In this document: positions 60,366-64,000 of the stretch, in pieces | Layout of the letters: every line of letters begins with the position of its first letter | Numbering within the stretch: the stretch's first letter is position 1 | NCBI GenBank assembly: GCA_016647705.1 | Contig: CM028335.1 | Coordinates: forward strand, 37,330,712-37,394,711 | DNA: 64,000 bases | Source of the DNA: Eucommia ulmoides | Taxonomy: Eukaryota; Streptophyta; Magnoliopsida; Garryales; Eucommiaceae | Reading direction: 5' to 3' | Notes under the pieces: generated by a model | The model's input: the letters and a program-made list of their open reading frames with translations, nothing else | Told to the model about the DNA's origin: nothing | Database searches by the model: none | Made by a program: the position numbers and the translations under genes

Positions 60366-63300
60366 AAAAATCTACTCCTTACTCAAGTTCCAAATGAAGG
60401 CCAAGAAAGATTTCGTCGATTCCACCTTCTTTTTTGATTTTCTAGCCATCTTTTCGCCCTGGGTTTTGAATCTTCCTCTGTTGATACCTCCTTGTTTCTT
60501 GAAGCCACTAATTCTTACTTTATTCTTCTTCTTTTGTATGTGGATGATGTGACTCCACATACATTGATTCTCTCATCTCTCAATTACATCAACAATTTGA
60601 TATGAAAGATCTTGGTTCTTTGCATTATTTTCTTGATCTAGAAATTGTTTCAACTTCTTTTGGTCTCTTTTTCCATCAAGAAAAATACAACAATGATCTT
60701 CATAAATTTCAAATGACTGTAAACCTTATAAAAGACCTTCTGCGGCTAGTACTAGGTTAAATCTGATGGTATTCCATTACATGATGCTACTACTTATCGC
60801 AACTTGGTTGCTGTTCTTCAATAGTTGACTTTCTCCAGACCAGATATTGCATTTTCTGTGAACCATGTTGCTCAGGTCATGCATTGTGTTACTGACACTC
60901 ATCTCGTGGTTGCGAAGAGAATTTTACGCTACCTTAAGGGTGCAACTACTCAAGGCATCCTTATAAATCCTGTTCCTTGTCTCTTTTAGCTTTGTGATGC
61001 CGACTGGGCTAGAGAACCTAATGACCGAAGATCTACAATTGATTTCTTTGTGTTGTTTTGGTGATAACCCTATTCATTGGGGAGCTAAGAAACAGTCCAC
61101 TGTTGTTTGTTCTTCCATTGAGGCAGAATATCAGGCACTTGCTACAACTGTGGCAAAAATGTGTTGGCTACGAATGCTTCTTTGTGATCTTCATGTTTTT
61201 CTTCCTCGCATTCCTCTGCTTTGGTGTGTCAATCTCTCTGCAATGCATATTTAAATTGATTATCACTACATCTGTGAGAAAGTCACCCGCAAAGATTTGA
61301 ATGTTCAGTTTGTTGCTAGTGAAGATCAAATTGCTGATATTCTTACTAAAGGTCTTAAGGTTTCTTAAATTCAAGCACAAATTTCCAGTTGTTTCACCTA
61401 CTATCAGTTTGAGGGAGAGTATTAATCCATAAGCTCATGTCATCAACATATAAGCGTAGGAATATTCTGTTTTTATTGTTAATTGGCTAAGCTATTCTGT
61501 TAGTTGGCTAGCTTTCTCTTTTGTTTTACTTTCCTGTACATTTTCTGTTTAGCTTAGTCTATAAATAGTGAGGGAGAGATTCAGCTTTTTACTCCAAAAA
61601 TATTCCTTCTGCATTTGATATGAACCATATGAATCTCTTATTCCTGTTCTTCTTCTTCTTCGTTCCTCTTTGATCCTTTCAATTACCGGTGGCACAACTT
61701 TTTGGAAAGGTTCAACTTGGTTGCAATTTGAAGCCGATGGCTTTGATAATTTGATTAGTTAATGGATTTAACAAGGGTTGCATCTGCAATTGAGGCAGGG
61801 GACGTTGGTTCCAGGCATGAAGAGAGAGAGAGAGAGGTTCATTGGATATGTGTGAGTTGGGTTGGAGAGGGTTGGGAGGGGGTTTTGCGAGGAAGAAAAG
61901 GGAAAAGAAGAGGCGAGAGGAACTGAAAAAGATAAGAAAAATAGATAGAAGTAGAAAAGAGCGAGATTTACTAGGCAACCCCCTTTTTAACACTTTAGCG
62001 GATCTTAGCATTATCTTGGAATGCAATGACAATCAATCAAAGAAGAATCAAAGCCCATAGCTCCCAAACAATGGGGCAGAATAAAATCAGTTGAGCTATG
62101 AATACCTCCTGATAATGAATGACACTAGAAGAGAAAAAGTCCACTTCAGGATATTTATGTGATATGATCTGATTCCGACAAAAAATCCGTCTATATAAGA
62201 TTTAGACTCACGTCATTTGCGTACGAAAAAAAATCATTTACGAAATTACAATTTTAACATAAAGTACCAGCATTTCAGGGGCAAAATGATACCAGTGACA
62301 TGGCTAAATCTGAACATAGACAAGAAATTCGTCTTATATTAAAGTGAATCATTCTTTCCAGCAAGTTCACTTTGATATAAAGAAAGATATATAATTGAAG
62401 AACAATTTCTCTGTCCGGAACATTGAAAAGCCTGTTGAGTTCATAATTTCTGAATATTGCAAACTGATATTGTACTTTTTTTTTTTCTCTCTTTTTTAAA
62501 GTATCATGTGGACATAATCTCACCTTCAGCATCTAGCTTTTACTTTTTATCATGTACTATACTATTATCTAGTGCTTTAATTTTTTCTTATTTATTTTCC
62601 ACAGCCATTCATATGATCCTCAAGATGGTACTTTTCAGGTGCTTGCACTTGTTGTTGTTTCCATTGGTGTTGCTATTGCAACGGTGACTGATGTTCAGTT
62701 CCACTTCTTTGGTGCGTGTATAGCATTGGCGTGGATTGTACCAAGTGCAGTCAATAAGATATTATGGTCCAATCTTCAACAGCAGGAGAACTGGTCTGCA
62801 CTAGCGTATGTAACAATTTCTATTGAAATCCTTTTTTCCTTCCTCTCTTTGGGGGTTCTAATCGTCGACATTCCATGATACAAATTGTATTAATAATTTT
62901 TAAGTAATTTAACTTCTGTCAGGTTGATGTGGAAGACCACGCCAATTACGTTGTTCTTTCTGGTAGTTATGATGCCGTCTCTTGATCCTCCAGGCATTGT
63001 GTCCTACGATTGGACCTTATATAATTCTGCTATTATTGGTGCTTCTGCTATCCTTGGCTTCTTGCTTCAGTGGTCAGGTGCTCTTGCCCTTGGGTGAGTG
63101 GCAACTCTTCCTTTTTTCTTAATATTGGGCTTCACACATGAAATTCCTTAACGGTATGTTTGGTTAGAGGTAATGAAATTGTATTTTGATGGAACATAAT
63201 TGAATTTTGAATGGACTCCTGTTCATATATATAGGAAGATTAGTTAATTTTCGTTCCTTTCAAATTTTTTATCCATCCCATATCGAATTTGTGAGGTTTC

Positions 63301-64000
63301 CCAAAATAGTATATATATGAAAGGAGTTTCTCCGCTTGATAACATATGGTATCAAGTTGGGTTTGGGAAGTCTTGTTTGTTTGTCTCTAATTGAGTTGTT
63401 TGTCTTTTCTCTTCTGTTTGTTTGAGAGTATCACGTGCTAAATGGAGTTACACGTGAGTGTGAGTATGAGAATCCCACATCGAATTTGTGAGATTTCTCA
63501 AAGTAGTCTTTATATAAAAGGAGTTAATCCACTTGACCATATGGTTTTAGGTTGGAACATGGTATCAGAGTTAGATTTGGGAAGTTACGTTTATTTGTCC
63601 CCGATTTTTTGAATGTTTGTTTTTCATTTCTATTTGTTTGATCGCATCACGTGCACATGAGGGTGGGTGTTGAATCCCACATCGAGTTTGTGAGGTTCCC
63701 CAAATAGTCTATATACGAAAGGAGTTATTCCAATTGATACCATATGTTTTAGGTTGGAACCTCCTACCAGGCTCAAATCTTTTAGATGTCCTCTTTAATT
63801 TTCCATCGATAACATTTCACTCCGAAAGAACATGGTATGGCGGGGTAGGTGAATAAGCTTGGGCAATTCAATTTGTGATAAGAGTCTAAGAGAAGTTTGT
63901 TCTTTGAAGCAATCTTGTTTTATAGAGCTCATTTTTTTGGTCTCACTGCTTGCGCAGGGCCACCTCCGCAACTACACATGTTGTTCTCGGGCAGTTCAAA
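44719..64000 (+). CDS. Nucleotide-sugar/triose-phosphate translocator family protein (7 exons visible, 3' end cut off)
   Basis: Joining seven GT-AG exons gives 303 codons without a stop, with all phases correct. The N-terminus ([20 protein letters not shown]) is basic and cytosolic-looking. It is followed by hydrophobic helices of the drug/metabolite transporter fold: [134 protein letters not shown]. Family members exchange nucleotide sugars or phosphorylated metabolites across Golgi, ER or plastid membranes. The NSVGFYQM-type motif and the closing THVVLGQFK favour the NST-KT group. Substrate cannot be told. About 40-60 residues are missing beyond the window. Confidence 0.9.
44792..45880 (+). 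other. Start of intron 1, no gene seen
   Basis: AT-rich intron sequence with a GA microsatellite and A-runs near 45773-45800. No transposon ends or coding remnants were recognised. Confidence 0.6.
45473..45508. repeat. (GA)n microsatellite, 18 units
   Basis: Uninterrupted GA dinucleotides within intron 1. Confidence 0.95.
45909..46906 (-). pseudogene. Copia protease-integrase fragment in intron 1
   Basis: Minus strand. Around 46690 a [13 protein letters not shown] motif matches the Copia protease active site (D-S-G-A-T-D-H) with key residues changed. At 45909-46220 an integrase core piece reads [13 protein letters not shown]...[20 protein letters not shown], with the Asp of the FVDD motif shifted to FVDN. 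No RT or LTRs were recognised. It is an old truncated copy in antisense to the host gene. Confidence 0.6.
46907..47859. other. Intron 1 sequence with no recognised gene
   Basis: T-rich runs at 47084-47138 and AT-rich sequence with 'acacgataatacgacac' and similar tracts (47275-47380). There may be a decayed repeat, but I see no defined ends. Confidence 0.5.
47860..49938 (+). pseudogene. Gypsy RT, RNase H and integrase remnant
   Basis: Motifs in order: [27 protein letters not shown] (47900-47975), [15 protein letters not shown] tract (48210-48245), [22 protein letters not shown] (48490-48555), RNase [18 protein letters not shown] (48829-48880) and [23 protein letters not shown] (49016-49051), integrase [20 protein letters not shown] (49550-49610), TSDQGTKF (49767-49790), and [21 protein letters not shown] (49845-49907). 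Stops and frameshifts abound and the RT YxDD box is not intact. It is an ordinary plant Ty3/Gypsy pol. Confidence 0.7.
49939..50470 (-). repeat. 5' part of the opened LTR (L5)
   Basis: Reverse complement of the LTR 52453-53196 from its first base (TGTTGGGCTTTGG) to 'gagatttttgggt'. Its TG terminus at 50470 abuts integrase sequence instead of flanking DNA. The other edge meets Gypsy integrase at about 49938. Confidence 0.88.
50471..52452 (+). pseudogene. Copia integrase C-end, RT and RNase H (inverted half)
   Basis: Begins in the integrase tail with [20 protein letters not shown] and [13 protein letters not shown]. Then come the linker and [11 protein letters not shown], a KARLVxKGF-like tract, [47 protein letters not shown] (catalytic YVDD at about 51466), then [14 protein letters not shown]. 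RNase H has [21 protein letters not shown] and [14 protein letters not shown], then [12 protein letters not shown]. It ends near a polypurine tract (AAAGGGGGAGAT) before 52453. Stops and frameshifts at about 50946, 51061 and 51380 show decay. Confidence 0.8.
52453..53196 (+). repeat. Full 744-bp LTR (L3) of the captured Copia element
   Basis: Preceded by the polypurine tract, so it is the 3' LTR. Starts TGTTGGGC and ends TTTTATCCCATCA. Instead of flanking DNA its end meets minus-strand integrase sequence at 53197. Confidence 0.9.
53197..55217 (-). pseudogene. Copia gag, protease and integrase N-terminal part (non-inverted half)
   Basis: Minus strand from ATG 55217: [19 protein letters not shown], a gag core ([37 protein letters not shown]), and a zinc knuckle [14 protein letters not shown] whose His is Tyr (near 54540). 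The protease region near 54350 has [17 protein letters not shown] sequence. The integrase has a zinc domain ([20 protein letters not shown]) and DDE core ([34 protein letters not shown]; the E of the usual NGVAER is Lys-shifted). It ends at RHNAYF, where L3 joins. Confidence 0.8.
55247..55266 (-). promoter_or_regulatory. Primer-binding site of the captured Copia element
   Basis: Minus-strand AATTGGTATCAGAACAAGG directly follows the LTR 3' end at 55267. It matches the initiator-tRNA-Met type site, so the adjacent LTR piece belongs to the 5' LTR. Confidence 0.85.
55267..55453 (-). repeat. 3' part of the opened LTR (L5)
   Basis: 187 bp matching the end of L3, from 'ctcctcgcc' to TTTTATCCCATCA, on the minus strand. 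The edge at 55453 meets Gypsy integrase sequence (TTTGCTTATAATAG). Confidence 0.88.
55454..55820 (+). pseudogene. Gypsy integrase C-terminal remnant
   Basis: Resumes the host Gypsy frame with [20 protein letters not shown], then after a frameshift [38 protein letters not shown] and [10 protein letters not shown], the usual C-terminal integrase tail of plant Ty3/Gypsy elements. The frame stops soon after HAEESL. Confidence 0.75.
55784..56065 (+). repeat. 141-bp tandem duplication across the Gypsy 3' end and LTR start
   Basis: 'aatttcatgcYgaggagtct' occurs at 55783 and 55924, and the following 'aacttgaggacgagttctat' and 'acaacttgctgaaaaattca' blocks repeat at the same offset. Both units include a 'ccaagtggaggggac' purine tract and the likely LTR start. 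Confidence 0.85.
55850..56450 (+). repeat. Probable Gypsy 3' LTR
   Basis: Follows the purine tract AGTGGAGGGGAC. It contains TATATAAG at 56255 as a likely TATA box. The 3' edge is a guess because no 5' LTR was found for comparison. Confidence 0.45.
56451..57732 (+). other. End of intron 1, no recognised gene
   Basis: AT-rich intron. A 70-bp direct duplication starts at 56861 and 56931 ('agtcttcaRcttgaaaaa'). Nothing else could be assigned. Confidence 0.55.
57733..57884 (+). CDS. Transporter exon 2
   Basis: Acceptor CTAG|GG, donor TTG|GTCAGT, 152 nt. Encodes [18 protein letters not shown] and the first membrane helix ending MNKL. The frame stays open past the donor, but family alignment and the next exon require splicing here. 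Confidence 0.88.
57976..58184 (+). CDS. Transporter exon 3
   Basis: Acceptor TTCAG|GTT, donor AATAG|GTGAGG, 209 nt. Encodes [15 protein letters not shown] through LANVSLKYN. Intron 2 before it is only 91 bp. Confidence 0.9.
58259..58352 (+). CDS. Transporter exon 4
   Basis: Acceptor TTTCAG|TG, donor CAGAAG|GTATTT, 94 nt. Encodes [19 protein letters not shown] and FRKMISFQK, with the first codon split across intron 3 (74 bp). Confidence 0.9.
58353..59759 (+). other. Intron 4, left part with a possible TIR element
   Basis: Positions 58500-58760 resemble common plant intergenic repeat sequence ('ttcaccattggttcctaaaa'). From about 58880 ('gtaacagtaacagttgtaat', 'gtatcggcctgt') to about 59750 ('ctgtaacggccaatttacac', 'cgatactggccgat') the ends look weakly inverted. 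AT-rich repeats 'accaaatatgggcagaaattta' recur at 59170-59360. No coding sequence is supported. Confidence 0.35.
59760..61419 (+). pseudogene. Copia RT-RNase H remnant in intron 4
   Basis: Pieces in several frames: [16 protein letters not shown] (59780), [25 protein letters not shown] (59914-59990), IYGLKQAP (60163), [12 protein letters not shown] (60530-60550), [16 protein letters not shown] (60595), [16 protein letters not shown] (60838), [14 protein letters not shown] (60920), [19 protein letters not shown] (61095-61150). A C21A15 run and short extra sequence interrupt RT at 60230-60370. It lies in the same orientation as the host gene and ends at a polypurine tract (GAGGGAGAG). Confidence 0.7.
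60335..60370. repeat. C21-A15 mononucleotide runs
   Basis: 21 C followed by 15 A. Such runs are error-prone in sequencing and assembly. Confidence 0.9.
61420..61685 (+). repeat. 3' LTR of the intron 4 Copia remnant
   Basis: Starts TATTAATCC directly after the purine tract (TG probably mutated to TA). TATAAATA at 61560 is a clear TATA box, followed by a CT-rich leader. The length (about 265 bp) fits small Copia LTRs. The right edge is approximate. Confidence 0.55.
61686..62638 (+). other. Intron 4, right part, no recognised gene
   Basis: Purine-rich 61818-61950 with a short (GA)n and a lysine/arginine-rich open frame that looks like low complexity, not a gene. The last 180 bp are T-rich with a normal acceptor tract. 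Confidence 0.5.
62639..62805 (+). CDS. Transporter exon 5
   Basis: Acceptor TTTTCAG|GTG, donor CTAGC|GTATGT, 167 nt. Encodes [18 protein letters not shown] through [17 protein letters not shown]. It follows the 4.3-kb intron 4. Confidence 0.9.
62923..63093 (+). CDS. Transporter exon 6
   Basis: Acceptor TGTCAG|GTTG, donor CTTGG|GTGAGT, 171 nt. Encodes [15 protein letters not shown] through [11 protein letters not shown]. Confidence 0.9.
63094..63274 (+). other. Intron 6 start
   Basis: Contains 'ggtatgtttggttagagg' near 63151, which resembles a hAT-type MITE end, but no partner end was found. No gene. Confidence 0.4.
63275..63761 (+). mobile_element. Tandem TRIM array: three LTRs and two interiors in intron 6
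   Basis: LTR units at 63275-63344, 63461-63559 and 63664-63761 share 'aatcccacatcgaRtttgtg', 'aaaggagt' and 'ggttggaac'. The first two are followed by TATGGTATCAAGTTGG (63345) and TGGTATCAGAGTTAG (63560), initiator-Met-type primer sites. Interiors are about 116 and 104 bp with no coding capacity. The first LTR lacks its start. LTR-interior-LTR-interior-LTR arrays are known for TRIMs. Confidence 0.75.
63958..64000 (+). CDS. Transporter exon 7, cut by window end
   Basis: Acceptor CGCAG|GG, 43 nt visible, encoding [14 protein letters not shown] after the split Gly codon. It ends on a whole codon at the window edge. Confidence 0.88.

Noticed and set aside
61712..62060. Open frames on both strands in intron 4
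   Set aside because: Purine-rich low-complexity sequence; translation is runs of Lys/Arg on one strand and Ser/Phe on the other.
63275..63761. Cassandra-type TRIM with 5S rRNA-like promoter
   Set aside because: No 5S-like A/C-box stretch is visible in the LTR units.

Overview
This is nuclear DNA from a flowering plant, most likely a eudicot. The evidence is AT-rich intergenic sequence, GT-AG introns, an intron-rich nucleotide-sugar-transporter-type gene, and dense nests of plant-type Copia and Gypsy LTR retrotransposons. I cannot name the species from the sequence alone. No rRNA, tRNA or CRISPR locus was seen.

Positions 1-42100 are a retrotransposon nest. The oldest readable layer is a minus-strand, apparently non-autonomous, SIRE-like element (here 'D'; LTR 42100 to 18343, interior continuing left). 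Two large elements landed in D. A non-autonomous Tat-type Gypsy element lies at 2569-17598 on the minus strand, with a perfect ATGTG target-site duplication (TSD). A SIRE-like Copia element 'O' lies at 19082-40906 on the plus strand, with a perfect CAATC TSD. The Tat element holds 82-bp tandem repeats, a sense gag/protease remnant, antisense ORFs, a solo SIRE-like LTR (7370-9832) and an Athila-like gag-only element (10714-14714). Element O holds a nested SIRE-like element 'A' (21606-30829) and the 5' half of 'C' (from 34923). C and D share a coiled-coil, gag-like protein with no visible pol.

Positions 42101-44718 hold two elements with long terminal inverted repeats and a hAT-like MITE. The MITE ends about 270 bp before a start codon, and an upstream ORF lies between them.

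From 44719 to the window end lies one host gene on the plus strand, encoding a 10-TM-type nucleotide-sugar/triose-phosphate translocator family protein. Seven exons are visible, giving 303 codons with correct phases, and the 3' end is cut off. Intron 1 is 12.9 kb and full of retroelements; intron 4 is 4.3 kb with a Copia remnant; intron 6 holds a tandem TRIM array.

The most unusual structure is in intron 1 at 49939-55453. It is a Tnt1-like Copia element whose two outer LTR ends are joined to one internal integrase-gene site, in inverted order, with a 5-bp TATTT duplication. This is the expected product of autointegration (suicidal self-integration). The flanking pieces together make one LTR, as if the resulting circle had been opened inside that LTR and captured in a decaying Gypsy element without a TSD.
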